DNA of 64,000 nucleotides from Gammaproteobacteria bacterium (GTDB lineage Bacteria > Pseudomonadota > Gammaproteobacteria > Pseudomonadales > Cellvibrionaceae). The position numbers were made by a program, and so were the translations under genes. The notes below the pieces were generated by a model, which was not told where the DNA came from, searched no databases, and was given only the letters and a program-made list of their open reading frames with translations. This document shows, one piece after another, positions 28,886 through 38,285 of this stretch; position 1 is the stretch's first letter; every line of letters starts with the position of its first letter. The stretch spans positions 372,001 to 436,000 of the forward strand of contig SEBV01000006.1 of assembly GCA_004172865.1 (NCBI GenBank), given 5' to 3'.

Positions 28886-30907
28886 TTAATTTACCGGTGG
28901 TGGCGCGGTTGGCGCTGGCGGAGCGCTTTCATCCGAGTCAGGCGTATCATCCGGCGTTTCGTTGATAAAAGGCACGGGCGCGGGCGCCACTGCGGCATCT
29001 TTCGGCACTGGGAAGCCATTAACTGGCCCGGCGCCCACATAAATATTCTTCAAGTAACCATCAAATAACCGCCGCGCTAACAGACTGGGGTTTTCAGATG
29101 ACTTCAAGTGGTCGTCATTCTCAAGAATAATGGCGATGGCGAGCTGCGGATCATCCGCTGGGGCAAAGCCGACAAACAATACGTGGTCGCGTTGGTTAAC
29201 CTTGAGAGTGCCTTTGGTATATCTGGCATCCTGAGCGATATTAACAACCTGGGCCGTACCTGACTTAGCCGCAATGCGGTAATCAGCGCCCATGCCCAAG
29301 TGATACTGGCGGAAAGTCGCTAGGCCACTGCCATAAACCGCGCCTTCCATGCCCTCGAATACGGCATCCCAGTATTCTTTTTTGATATCGATGTGATCCT
29401 CGAGAATCGGCGCTACATCAACGCCATCTACTGAACTGACCAGCTGTGGACGATAGCGATCACCACGGCTGGCAATCGTTGAAACCATCACCGCCAATTG
29501 CAGCGGCGTCACCGACACATAACCCTGACCAATCCCGATACTCACGTTATCACCGGGATACCAGGGCTGCTTGAAACGCGCGCGCTTCCATTCCCGCGAT
29601 GGCCAAATACCCGGACGCTCATTGGGAATATCAATTCCTGTGCGTCCACCAAGTCCAAAATGGCGTCCGAAAGGATAGATATTGTCCACACCCATACGCC
29701 ACGCCAGATCGTAAAAATAAGTATCGCAAGATTCCGCAATCGCTTTTATGAGATTCACACTGCCATGCCCGCCGCCTAGGCCGGGCGTATTCAATGTCCA
29801 GTCCCGGTATTTATGCGAGCTGCCGCCGAGAGTGAAATAGCCAGGGTCGCTGATAGTGCGATTAACGTCGGTGAATCCGAGATGCAAACCGGCGAGCCCC
29901 ATCATCGGCTTGATAGTCGAACCAGAGGGAAATTGCCCCTGAATAAAACGGTTGATCAATGGTGTTTCAGGCGATTCATTAAGCGCTTTGTAATCCGCAA
30001 AACTAATCCCGGTAACGAACAAATTGGGGTCAAAACCCGGGTTACTCACAGCGGCGCGCACAGCACCGGTTTTAACTTCAATCGCTACCACCGAGCCACG
30101 ACGGCCCGCCAAAGTAGTGGCAGCTTGCTGTTGCAACTTCAAATCAAGATTGAGCTTTACGTTTTTGCCGGGCGTGGGATCAATCTTATCCAGCACGCGA
30201 ATTTCGCGACCGCGCGCGTTAGTCTCTACATTTTTGCTGCCCACTTCGCCGAGCAAAACACTTTCGTAGCTGCTCTCAATTCCGCTTTTGCCGATGGAGT
30301 GAGTACCGCTATAAAGCCGCGCCTGGTCTTCATCGAATTTTTCCAAATCCGTTTCACTAATCCGGCTCACATAACCAATGGTGTGCGCAAATAATTCCGC
30401 GTGAGGATAATAGCGAACCAACTCTGCATCCACCTGCGCGCCTTCAAGACGAAATTCGTTAACTGCCAAACGCGCAATTTCATCTTCAGTTAAACGGTAG
30501 CGTAAGGGAATGGGTTCAAGTGGATGGATTTGTTGCTTCTTGAGCTTGTAAAATTTTTCGAGATCGGCGGGTGAAATATCAATCAAGGTGCGCAACAAAT
30601 TAATCGTCGCATCCAGATCCATGGTTTTATTAACCACGAGCGATAGCGTAAAACTCGCACGGTTGTCGGCAAGAATTTCGCCGTTGCGGTCGTAAATAAT
30701 TCCACGGGTTGGCGCAATTGGCTCTACATGAACGCGGTTATGTTCAGACTGGGTGGCGTACTCAAGATAATTGGTAATCTGCAGGTTGTAATAGCGATAA
30801 ATCAACACGCAAAACAAACTTAACATAATAGCCACCATCACCCCCAAACGGATTTTAAACATCCGCGCTTCTTTCTGGTGATCTTTAAAATGATGGCTTT
30901 CAAACAT
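28886..30907 (-). CDS. mrdA: Penicillin-binding protein 2
   Basis: The 673 residues contain one N-terminal membrane helix (about 19-40), a dimerisation domain with RGIIYDRNGEILADN, and a transpeptidase domain with SxxK at Ser330-Lys333 (SGSTIKP), the SxN-type SCD, and KSGTAQV. It crosslinks peptidoglycan in the elongasome. The C-terminus carries a Pro/Ala/Asp-rich tail of about 40 residues, probably disordered and longer than in E. coli. Confidence 0.97.
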   Translation of the reverse strand: MFESHHFKDHQKEARMFKIRLGVMVAIMLSLFCVLIYRYYNLQITNYLEYATQSEHNRVHVEPIAPTRGIIYDRNGEILADNRASFTLSLVVNKTMDLDATINLLRTLIDISPADLEKFYKLKKQQIHPLEPIPLRYRLTEDEIARLAVNEFRLEGAQVDAELVRYYPHAELFAHTIGYVSRISETDLEKFDEDQARLYSGTHSIGKSGIESSYESVLLGEVGSKNVETNARGREIRVLDKIDPTPGKNVKLNLDLKLQQQAATTLAGRRGSVVAIEVKTGAVRAAVSNPGFDPNLFVTGISFADYKALNESPETPLINRFIQGQFPSGSTIKPMMGLAGLHLGFTDVNRTISDPGYFTLGGSSHKYRDWTLNTPGLGGGHGSVNLIKAIAESCDTYFYDLAWRMGVDNIYPFGRHFGLGGRTGIDIPNERPGIWPSREWKRARFKQPWYPGDNVSIGIGQGYVSVTPLQLAVMVSTIASRGDRYRPQLVSSVDGVDVAPILEDHIDIKKEYWDAVFEGMEGAVYGSGLATFRQYHLGMGADYRIAAKSGTAQVVNIAQDARYTKGTLKVNQRDHVLFVGFAPADDPQLAIAIILENDDHLKSSENPSLLARRLFDGYLKNIYVGAGPVNGFPVPKDAAVAPAPVPFINETPDDTPDSDESAPPAPTAPPPVN

Positions 30908-30980
30908 GAAGGGAATAACTCAAAAATAAAATTTTATGTGCAGGTTTGGAAATTTATTTTTTACAATTTATGACTTAAAT

Positions 30981-31448
30981 CTATTTATGATATGGATGAT
31001 TCTGCAAAATCGTACACGCGCGATAAAGCTGTTCAATCACTAAAATACGCACTAATGGATGTGGCAAGGTTAAAGGCGAGAGCGACCACTTTACCGATGC
31101 TAAAGCCGAAATTTCCGGCGCTAAACCATCGGGCCCACCAATCAATAAACAGTAATTAAAACCACTCATTTTCCAACTCGCTAAATTCTCTGCAAGTTGC
31201 TCGGTTGTCCACGCCTTACCTTTTACTTCCAGCGCAATAATTTGCTCGCCTTTACCGATGCTCGCTAAAATCGCTTCGCCTTCTTTTTCCATAGCTTTGG
31301 CGAGATCCGAATTTTTGCTGCGCTGGGCAAGCGGCAATTCCACCATCTCAACCACTACATCACGCGGCATACGCTTACTGTATTCTGCGTAACCCGCTTC
31401 AACCCAATCGGGCATTTTGGTTCCGACAGCAATAATTCGAATACGCAC
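30981..31448 (-). CDS. rlmH: 23S rRNA (pseudouridine1915-N3)-methyltransferase RlmH
   Basis: This 155-residue SPOUT methyltransferase has [14 protein letters not shown] at the start, the SAM-binding LLIGGPDGL and the C-terminal [17 protein letters not shown]...HPYHK. It methylates pseudouridine 1915 in helix 69. The start is GTG (31448), which matches the conserved family N-terminus; no earlier ATG fits. It is twenty bases from rsfS. Confidence 0.96.
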   Translation of the reverse strand: MRIRIIAVGTKMPDWVEAGYAEYSKRMPRDVVVEMVELPLAQRSKNSDLAKAMEKEGEAILASIGKGEQIIALEVKGKAWTTEQLAENLASWKMSGFNYCLLIGGPDGLAPEISALASVKWSLSPLTLPHPLVRILVIEQLYRACTILQNHPYHK

Positions 31449-31467
31449 AGCTAAATCAACTCAGCGT

Positions 31468-31803
31468 TTATTCGGCGCGGCTAGCAGGTGTCATCGACCA
31501 GAGTTTTTCCAACTCATAATATTCACGGGTTTCTTCTTGCATAACGTGAACAACGGTATCGATATAATCGACCAACACCCAATCGCCACCTTCCAAACCT
31601 TCGATGCCATTAGCGCGAAAGCCTTTCTTTTTGGTTTCATCTACGAGGTTTTCGGCCAAAGAGCGCGTGTGGCGATTCGATGTACCGCTCACAATAATCA
31701 GCGTATCCATTACGTCCGTCAGCGTGCGCACATCCAGCGTGACGATATTTTTGCCCTTAAGATTTTCAAGAGCTTCAATAATGGCGTTGTTTAAATCAGA
31801 CAT
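31468..31803 (-). CDS. rsfS: Ribosomal silencing factor RsfS
   Basis: This 111-residue DUF143/Iojap protein contains ALENLKGKNIVTLDV, DTLIIVSGTSNRHTRSLA and WVLVDYIDTVVHVM. It binds L14 and blocks subunit joining in starvation. Standard position between nadD and rlmH. Confidence 0.96.
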   Translation of the reverse strand: MSDLNNAIIEALENLKGKNIVTLDVRTLTDVMDTLIIVSGTSNRHTRSLAENLVDETKKKGFRANGIEGLEGGDWVLVDYIDTVVHVMQEETREYYELEKLWSMTPASRAE

Positions 31804-31844
31804 TCATTTACCTATAAGTTTTAAAAAAAAATTTGCAAAAATAA

Positions 31845-32486
31845 TTAGCGATACAATTGCTTCGCTTTAATGTAATTCCATACCGCATCCGGCACTAAAA
31901 ACTGCGCCGAATTTCCCGCGAGAATTTGTTCACGAATTTCTGTAGCAGAAATTGGCAACAAACGCGGCGACGCGAGCACTATTGAACCCGATGCTTCGTA
32001 ATCGAGACTCTTGGCATCGCGCTGATGTTTATTGAGTAAATCCCGCGCTTCACCTAATTCTGGAATCGCCCAACCCGGCCGCGCAATTACCACAATATGT
32101 GCGAGCCGAATTATTTCCGTCCAACAATACCAATTGGGCAAACCCGCAAACGCATCCTCTCCCATACACAACACTAAACTCACCTGCTCGCCCAATTCGG
32201 CGCGCAACTCCGTTAGCGTATCGTAGGTGTAAGAAGGTTTATCGCGCTGTAATTCGCGTTCATCTAATTGCAACTCGGGACAATCTTGTAAAGCAATGCG
32301 CAACATTTCTGAACGTTGCGCGCTATCCACTTGCGGCGCATCGCGATGCGGCGGTTTGTGGCATGGCAGAAGACGCATTTCATCCAAACCCAACTGCCGC
32401 TTTAACTCCAACGCCATGCGCAAATGGCCAATATGAATCGGATCAAAAGTGCCGCCGAAAATGCCGATTTTTTTACGCGTTGTCAT
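31845..32486 (-). CDS. nadD: Nicotinate-nucleotide adenylyltransferase
   Basis: This 213-residue enzyme has the nucleotidyltransferase motif GIFGGTFDPIHIGHLRMA and the late ATEIREQI motif (usually STxIR). It makes deamido-NAD from NaMN and ATP. The ATG at 32486 overlaps the stop of the upstream DJ-1/PfpI gene as ATGA. An in-frame TTG four codons earlier is unnecessary. Confidence 0.96.
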   Translation of the reverse strand: MTTRKKIGIFGGTFDPIHIGHLRMALELKRQLGLDEMRLLPCHKPPHRDAPQVDSAQRSEMLRIALQDCPELQLDERELQRDKPSYTYDTLTELRAELGEQVSLVLCMGEDAFAGLPNWYCWTEIIRLAHIVVIARPGWAIPELGEARDLLNKHQRDAKSLDYEASGSIVLASPRLLPISATEIREQILAGNSAQFLVPDAVWNYIKAKQLYR

Positions 32487-33067
32487 AGCGGCTGCCAATC
32501 AAATTCCATTTGTCGCGCGGTTCGCTTGGCTAACTCAAGTGAAACCAAACGGCTCACGAGATGCAAACTCATTCCAATGCCAGCGGAAATACCGGCAGAA
32601 GTTACTATGCGACCTTGATCAACCCAGGGCGTATTTTCTTTAACATCGAGCTTGGGAAAATCATGGCGCAAATCTGCAATGTCTTCCCAATGCGTCGTCA
32701 CCGTTTCGGTTTGAACTACATTTGCTTTCGCTAACAAAAACACACCCGTACACACAGAGGCGATTAGCGATGCTTGTAATGCAACTTCAGCGATCCAACT
32801 AACAACCTGAGACTTCAGCACCTCTTGCGTGTGAACGCCACCAACCACAACCAGCACATCAATTTTCGGATGATCACTAAAACCGTAAGCGGGATTAACC
32901 TGAAAGCCCGCCCGAGCATTTACAGTCTCACCTGTTTCGCCAACTAAAAAAACGTTGAAAGCAGATTCAGTTGCAAGTCTGTTGACGGTGCTAAAAACTT
33001 CAAACGGCCCTGAGAAATCCAGCACCTCGGCGTTATCGTAAATGTATATTCCTACGTTCAACGCCAT
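32483..33067 (-). CDS. DJ-1/PfpI family protein
   Basis: This 194-residue single-domain protein has an alpha/beta flavodoxin-like fold: VGIYIYDNAEVLDFSGPFEVF, DVLVVVGGVHTQE and the nucleophile elbow IASVCTGVFLLAKA with the conserved Cys. This is the N-terminal domain found in GlxA/FtrA-type regulators, here without the AraC DNA-binding part. Isonitrile hydratase, amidase or deglycase-like activity are all possible. It sits inside the otherwise conserved proA-nadD junction, 23 bases after proA and overlapping nadD by four bases. Confidence 0.88.
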   Translation of the reverse strand: MALNVGIYIYDNAEVLDFSGPFEVFSTVNRLATESAFNVFLVGETGETVNARAGFQVNPAYGFSDHPKIDVLVVVGGVHTQEVLKSQVVSWIAEVALQASLIASVCTGVFLLAKANVVQTETVTTHWEDIADLRHDFPKLDVKENTPWVDQGRIVTSAGISAGIGMSLHLVSRLVSLELAKRTARQMEFDWQPL

Positions 33068-33089
33068 TGACTGCCCTCAATCTCGATCA

Positions 33090-34364
33090 TTACTGACGAA
33101 TATGGCCATCGCCAAATACAACCCATTTTTGCGATGTTAAACCTTCAAGCCCAACTGGGCCGCGCGCGTGGATTTTGTCGGTAGAGATGCCGATTTCTGC
33201 ACCCAAGCCGAACTCAAAACCATCCGCAAAACGAGTGGAAGCATTTACCATGACCGAGCTGGAATCTACTTCAGTAATGAAGCGACGCGCGCGGGTAAAA
33301 TCTTCAGTGACGATTGCATCGGTATGTTGCGAGCTGTAACGCGTAATGTGATCGATGGCTTCATCTAAACCCGAAACAATTTTGATCGAAAGAATTGGAG
33401 CCAAATATTCTGTGGCCCAATCTTCTTCGGTTGCCTCGTTGGCTTGAATAATTGCGCGAGTTTTTTCATCGCCACGCAACTCAACGCCTTTTTCAGCATA
33501 TGCAGCAGCCAAGCGCGGCAGAATTTCTGCAGCGACTTGTTCATCCACCAAAAGTGTTTCCATAGCATTGCACACGCCGTAACGATGAGTTTTTGCGTTG
33601 AGCGCAATATCAAACGCTTTATTCAAATCGGCTTTGCTATCAATGAATACATGGCAAATTCCGTCGAGATGTTTAATCACTGGAACTTTGGCGTCTTTGC
33701 TAATGCGCTCGATCAAACCTTTGCCACCGCGTGGCACTATCACATCGACAAATTGCGGCATGGCAATCAACTCGCCTACCGCTGAACGATCTGTAGTGCC
33801 AACAATTTGCACAACGGTACTTGGCAAACCGGCAACTTTTAAACCTTCTGCCAAACACGCAGCAATCGCGCGGTTGGAATTAATGGATTCACTACCGCCA
33901 CGCAAAATCGCAGCATTACCAGACTTCAGGCACAAACTTGCAGCATCGATAGTCACGTTAGGACGCGATTCGTAAATAATGCCAACCACACCGAGCGGCA
34001 CGCGCATTTTCCCAACTTGAATACCGGTTGGGCGATAGCTCATATCGGTAATCGCACCGCATGGATCTGGCAGAGCAGCAACCTGGCGTAGGCCTTCAAT
34101 CATCAAATCAATAGTTGCGGGCTTAACGGCTAAACGGTCAACCATGGCAGGTTCAAGGCCATTGGCTTTAGCTGCCGCAAGGTCCTTTTGGTTTTCAGCC
34201 ACGAGCGTGATGCGGTTTTTATCCAACGCATCCGCAATCGCCAATAAGGCCTTATTTTTAACGCCGGTGGATGCTGCCGCAATAGCACGGGAAGCCTTGC
34301 GCGCATTGCGACCCAGCTCAGCCATGTACTCTTTTACGTCTAATACTTCTGCCATAACTCCCAT
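33090..34364 (-). CDS. proA: Gamma-glutamyl phosphate reductase
   Basis: About 424 residues of the aldehyde dehydrogenase superfamily: [29 protein letters not shown]-type region near 110-140, then [11 protein letters not shown], the catalytic-Cys loop [15 protein letters not shown] and [17 protein letters not shown]. It carries out the second step of proline synthesis. The start is uncertain among ATG 34364, ATG 34355 (which best matches known N-termini but has its GGGAG only two bases away) and TTG 34370. Confidence 0.96.
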   Translation of the reverse strand: MGVMAEVLDVKEYMAELGRNARKASRAIAAASTGVKNKALLAIADALDKNRITLVAENQKDLAAAKANGLEPAMVDRLAVKPATIDLMIEGLRQVAALPDPCGAITDMSYRPTGIQVGKMRVPLGVVGIIYESRPNVTIDAASLCLKSGNAAILRGGSESINSNRAIAACLAEGLKVAGLPSTVVQIVGTTDRSAVGELIAMPQFVDVIVPRGGKGLIERISKDAKVPVIKHLDGICHVFIDSKADLNKAFDIALNAKTHRYGVCNAMETLLVDEQVAAEILPRLAAAYAEKGVELRGDEKTRAIIQANEATEEDWATEYLAPILSIKIVSGLDEAIDHITRYSSQHTDAIVTEDFTRARRFITEVDSSSVMVNASTRFADGFEFGLGAEIGISTDKIHARGPVGLEGLTSQKWVVFGDGHIRQ

Positions 34365-34635
34365 ACTCAATTCTTCAATGCAAAATAAGGCGGTGATTAT
34401 ACCCTGAATAACGCAGTATTTTGGGGCTCGGATTGAGTATTTATAGTGATCAGCGCTTAAAAAAGTCGCGCGCTGCCTTTAAAAACTTCGCAACGTTAGA
34501 AAAAAGCCATAGCCATTTCAGCACCTATTCAGCTTCATAAATCTATTCTGTCAGTGAGTCGCGAGATTGGGTTTATCGCTCGCGACAGGTTCAACCGTTA
34601 ATTCCTTGCTAGAAACCAGTTATAGGAAGATCGCC

Positions 34636-35214
34636 ATGAAAAACCGTATGTTTATTCGCAGCGTTTTAGCTTTAAGCATGAGTATGTTTGTTGTGGGTTG
34701 CGCCTCTGCCGATCAAGGCTACAGACGCCATTACCAAAATGATGAATATGCATACGCGACCTATGACTCGAATGGCTATGGCGATTACGGCCGAGTGGTT
34801 GACGCCCGCCCTATTTATCGTCGTGTTGCGGTTGAAGTCCCTCGCGAATATTGCGGTGTAAGAACCGTGGCACGCGAAGAATATCGTCGTGATGGCGATT
34901 CATTTGCAGGCACAGTGGTAGGCGGCTTGGTTGGTGCGGCGATTGGTCACGAAATTGGTAATGGTCGTGGCGGCGCTACTGCGGTAGGTGGTTTGATCGG
35001 TGCTTCTATCGGTAACGATGCAAGTAAAGGCCGCACTGTTCGCTACCGCGATGAAGAAGTGTGCCGCACCGAATATCGCACCGAGTACCAACAACGCATC
35101 GTGGGCTACGATGTAAGTTACAGTTACCAGGGCCGCATGTATCAAACCCATACTGATCGTCACCCTGGCGACCGAATTGCGGTCGACGTTGCAGTGCGCT
35201 CACGCGGATATTAA
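34636..35214 (+). CDS. Glycine-zipper 2TM lipoprotein
   Basis: The 192 residues contain lipobox FVVGC (Cys22), a Tyr/Arg-rich segment, then the glycine zipper AGTVVGGLVGAAIGHEIGNGRGG and VGGLIGASIGNDASKG as in the 17-kDa antigen/SlyB-like family. A C-terminal beta-like domain with YQGRMYQTHTDRHPGDRI follows. Such proteins sit in the outer membrane and are often stress-linked. The ATG at 34636 follows AGGAAG; a longer ORF from 34567 has no support. The nearby PhoP/PhoQ-like system is suggestive, since slyB belongs to PhoP regulons in enterics, but that link is inferred. Confidence 0.85.
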   Translation: MKNRMFIRSVLALSMSMFVVGCASADQGYRRHYQNDEYAYATYDSNGYGDYGRVVDARPIYRRVAVEVPREYCGVRTVAREEYRRDGDSFAGTVVGGLVGAAIGHEIGNGRGGATAVGGLIGASIGNDASKGRTVRYRDEEVCRTEYRTEYQQRIVGYDVSYSYQGRMYQTHTDRHPGDRIAVDVAVRSRGY

Positions 35215-35376
35215 TCGCGACAGATTTGAATTGAATTTTTTTCAGCAGGAAGCGATAGTGTTCTGCATAGTCGCCCGCGGTGGTGCAGTTGAATAGCCAC
35301 TTTGGCTCAGAATTAAAATCCACGATGCGCAATTGAAGTTCGCATCGCAGGATTGTAAGAATTGTGAGGAGACAAG

Positions 35377-35982
35377 ATGCACGCTTCCAAAAATATATCG
35401 CTAATGCCTTTGCTATCACTCTTGGTGATGGCATTGGTTTTAACTGCGCCTTCCGCATTCGCCAAAAAAGATTTGTTCGCAAATGATCCTGCGGGCAATC
35501 AATCTTCACAAGTACAAAATTTAGTCACCACATCCTCTTCCGCCGCTGCTGACATTAAAAATGAAGAACCAGTTGTCGTTGCAGATGAACCAAAAGCTGA
35601 AGAAGCCGACGACGAAAAACCTTCTTACATCGAGACGCAATTAACTCGACTAAAAGGTCACTTGGTTGAAGTAAAAGAAGATTTATTTGGCAGCAAAAAG
35701 TCATCCAAAAAAATCACACCTGACACCAAAGCCGCAGCTGAACAAAGCTTGGTAGACAATGCGCACGCTGAAGAAGTGCAGCCGGAATTACCCACCATTT
35801 CTGCAACGGAAGCCGCACAACGCGCGCAAAATTTTGCTGAAGGGCAAGTGATTAACGTGCGCAAATATCAAGAAGAAGATAAGCCGCGCTATGCCGTAAA
35901 ACTGCTGCAAAAAAATGGTCGCATGAAGACCATCAATTTAAATGCTGTAAGCGGTGAGCTAATCGAAGAAACCATAGAATAA
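35377..35982 (+). CDS. Exported protein with C-terminal PepSY-like domain
   Basis: The 201 residues consist of a signal peptide (cut near SAFA/KKD), an acidic, Ala/Glu/Lys-rich low-complexity middle (about 50-130) and a C-terminal PepSY-like fold of about 60 residues (ATEAAQRAQNFAEGQVINVR, PRYAVKLLQKNGRMKTINLN, GELIEE). GAGGAG precedes the ATG. It lies 30 bases before a PhoP-like response regulator; small PepSY proteins often modulate or report on a cognate sensor kinase. The extracytoplasmic location fits that role. Confidence 0.82.
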   Translation: MHASKNISLMPLLSLLVMALVLTAPSAFAKKDLFANDPAGNQSSQVQNLVTTSSSAAADIKNEEPVVVADEPKAEEADDEKPSYIETQLTRLKGHLVEVKEDLFGSKKSSKKITPDTKAAAEQSLVDNAHAEEVQPELPTISATEAAQRAQNFAEGQVINVRKYQEEDKPRYAVKLLQKNGRMKTINLNAVSGELIEETIE

Positions 35983-36012
35983 TTTTGCTTTGAAAAACAA
36001 GGAAACTGAATC

Positions 36013-36690
36013 ATGCGTTTATTAATTGTTGAAGATGAAAAAAGCCTGCGCGAACAAATCGAGCAGATCGTAATTAGTGAAAAGTACGCGTGTGATACCG
36101 CTGGCGATGGCCGCGAGGGTTTATTTCTAGGTAGCGAATACGATTACGATCTCGCCATTATTGATTTAGGTTTACCGCTGCTCGACGGCACACAATTAAT
36201 CAAACAGCTGCGCGCCAAAGAACGTAATTTTCCTATTTTAATTTTAACGGCGCGTGGCAACTGGCAGGATAAAGTTGAAGGTCTGGAAGCTGGTGCAGAT
36301 GACTATCTAACTAAACCCTTTCACCCTGAAGAATTACGTGCGCGCTTGCACGCTTTGCTACGTCGCGCCAGCGGTCACGCAGCACCTGTATTACGCTACG
36401 GCCCGGTTTCTATAGACACTAGCGCACGCCGCGTTCACCGGGATGATCAGGAAATTGAATTGACAAGTTTTGAGTACAACACACTCACCTATCTTGCATT
36501 GCATGCTGGAAAAAATATTTCTAAAACCGAATTAACAGAGCATCTGTACGCGCAAGATTACGACCGCGACAGCAATGTTATCGAAGTATTTGTAGGTCGC
36601 TTACGCAAAAAACTGGACCCGGATGGTAGTCTGAACTTAATTAGCACCCAGCGCGGCTTGGGTTATCGTTTTAACGTCTTTAAAGAATAA
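36013..36690 (+). CDS. PhoP-like OmpR-family response regulator
   Basis: This 225-residue regulator has a receiver domain (acidic pocket Glu7-Asp8, phosphoacceptor Asp51 in IIDLGLP, Thr in ILTARG, Lys in LTKPF) and a winged-helix domain with NVIEVFVGRLRKKL and the terminal STQRGLGYRF. LTKPFHPEELRARLHALLRR is PhoP/QseB-like. It is followed 14 bases later by its kinase and preceded by a PepSY protein, forming a likely three-gene operon. Confidence 0.94.
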   Translation: MRLLIVEDEKSLREQIEQIVISEKYACDTAGDGREGLFLGSEYDYDLAIIDLGLPLLDGTQLIKQLRAKERNFPILILTARGNWQDKVEGLEAGADDYLTKPFHPEELRARLHALLRRASGHAAPVLRYGPVSIDTSARRVHRDDQEIELTSFEYNTLTYLALHAGKNISKTELTEHLYAQDYDRDSNVIEVFVGRLRKKLDPDGSLNLISTQRGLGYRFNVFKE

Positions 36691-36704
36691 TTGAGCATTA
36701 CTCG

Positions 36705-38096
36705 GTGCTGAGCAAAAAGCTAACTTCAATAAGAGCGCGTTTATTTTTTGCGTCTGCGCTTTTATTGCCGGTGTTTTTAGGTGTGACGGGATTTTTTCTT
36801 GACCGCGCCTTCCAAACAAGCTTACTCACTGCCGAAAAAACTCGATTGCAACGCAATATTTATCTACTGCTAAGCGCTGCGGATTTGCCGACCAAGCCGC
36901 TTCGAAAAAATGACCAGCCGCGTCTGTCCATGCCGAAAGAACTTAAAGATAAAGATTTTGAGCGCATTAACTCTGGTCTTTACGCCTATATCTACGACGA
37001 CAAAAAACAACTGATTTGGCAGTCAAATTCCACCTCCCTACAAACCCCTCCCACTTACGATCAAATTTCGCCAACGCTGCAAGATAAGCAGCCGGCGGAA
37101 ATAATTTTCGAATTTGAAAATGAAAATTATTTTATCGCCTATTCGGATATTTTTTGGGTAGTTGCTAAAAATCGTGAAGTGCCATTTCGGTTTGTGGCAG
37201 TGCATGACAGCGAAGATTTTATCGATGAAAAAAATGCGTATCGCAACCAACTTTGGCAATGGTTGGGCGCCGTTGGTATTTTATTGTTAATTTCACAAAC
37301 CGCGATTTTACGTTGGGGTTTGCAGCCTTTAAAAAAATTGGCGGTATCACTTAACGCCATGCAAAGCGGTGACACTATCGATATTGAAGGCGACCATCCT
37401 GATGAGCTGCAAGATATTGTAGATAACCTTAACCAAGTACTCGCACGTGAGCAGGCATTACGACAGCGTTATCGCAACAGCTTGAGCGACCTTGCTCATA
37501 GTTTGAAGACGCCACTCGCAGTTATGCAGGCAAAACTTAGTCAGGCATCCGCCGACGAAGAGCTACAACAATTAGCGAGTGATCAAGTTGCGCGCATGAA
37601 TCAAGTAGTTACTTATCAATTGCAACGGGCAGTATCCAGCCAGCAACAAGGTAGTAATCAACGCGCCGATCTTGAGCCAATTGTTCATCGTTTAATTAAC
37701 GCGCTGCAAAAAGTTTATGCCAATAAAGCGGTGACTACTCAGGTTGAACTCGCGCCCCATTCCATATTTGCGGGTGACGAGCAAGACCTGATGGAGGTGA
37801 TCGGTAACATCACCGAGAACGCGTTTAAATATGGAAAATCCTCCGTAAAAGTTCAAAGCGAAACGCGCGGCAAGCAATTAATTATTTACATTTCAGATGA
37901 TGGTCGCGGGGTCCCCGTAGAACAACAAGCCCGCATTCTTGAACGCGGACATAGGCTCGACACCAGCCTACCTGGCCAAGGTATTGGCCTCTCGGTCGCC
38001 GCCGATATCATTCACAGTTATGACGGCGACATTAGCGTAAGCCCATCAAGTCTGGGCGGCGCGCAATTCAAAATCGTGCTACCACTCGCACACTAA
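36705..38096 (+). CDS. PhoQ-like sensor histidine kinase
   Basis: This 463-residue kinase has two membrane segments (about 13-32 and 184-203) enclosing a 150-residue periplasmic sensor, then HAMP, then the H-box LSDLAHSLKTPLAVMQ (His265), N-box NITENAFKYGKSSV, and G-boxes DDGRGVP and GQGIGLSVA. The H-box with SLKTP is the PhoQ subtype. Start is GTG 36705; no ATG precedes the first helix. The ligand (divalent cation, peptide or acid) cannot be read from the sequence. Confidence 0.92.
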   Translation: MLSKKLTSIRARLFFASALLLPVFLGVTGFFLDRAFQTSLLTAEKTRLQRNIYLLLSAADLPTKPLRKNDQPRLSMPKELKDKDFERINSGLYAYIYDDKKQLIWQSNSTSLQTPPTYDQISPTLQDKQPAEIIFEFENENYFIAYSDIFWVVAKNREVPFRFVAVHDSEDFIDEKNAYRNQLWQWLGAVGILLLISQTAILRWGLQPLKKLAVSLNAMQSGDTIDIEGDHPDELQDIVDNLNQVLAREQALRQRYRNSLSDLAHSLKTPLAVMQAKLSQASADEELQQLASDQVARMNQVVTYQLQRAVSSQQQGSNQRADLEPIVHRLINALQKVYANKAVTTQVELAPHSIFAGDEQDLMEVIGNITENAFKYGKSSVKVQSETRGKQLIIYISDDGRGVPVEQQARILERGHRLDTSLPGQGIGLSVAADIIHSYDGDISVSPSSLGGAQFKIVLPLAH

Positions 38097-38120
38097 AACT
38101 TCTCGATATCCGCTACTACG

Positions 38121-38134
38121 TGCGATATATCGCA
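38121..38134. repeat. Perfect 14-bp palindrome TGCGATATATCGCA
   Basis: It lies in the 189-bp gap between the kinase and the degV gene, about 150 bp before the latter. It may be a regulator site or part of a weak terminator; no T-run follows. Confidence 0.4.
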
Positions 38135-38285
38135 CAAACCTCATCTCGCCTGCCCTACAAGATTCACAGGGATTCCTCACTATTTTTTGTTTAGCTAAAC
38201 GCCAATAATGACACTTATAGCAAGCCGCCAGGGAGGTGTAAAAATTATCTAATCAACTGAAGGTCGCCCAAAAAAGGATCACATC

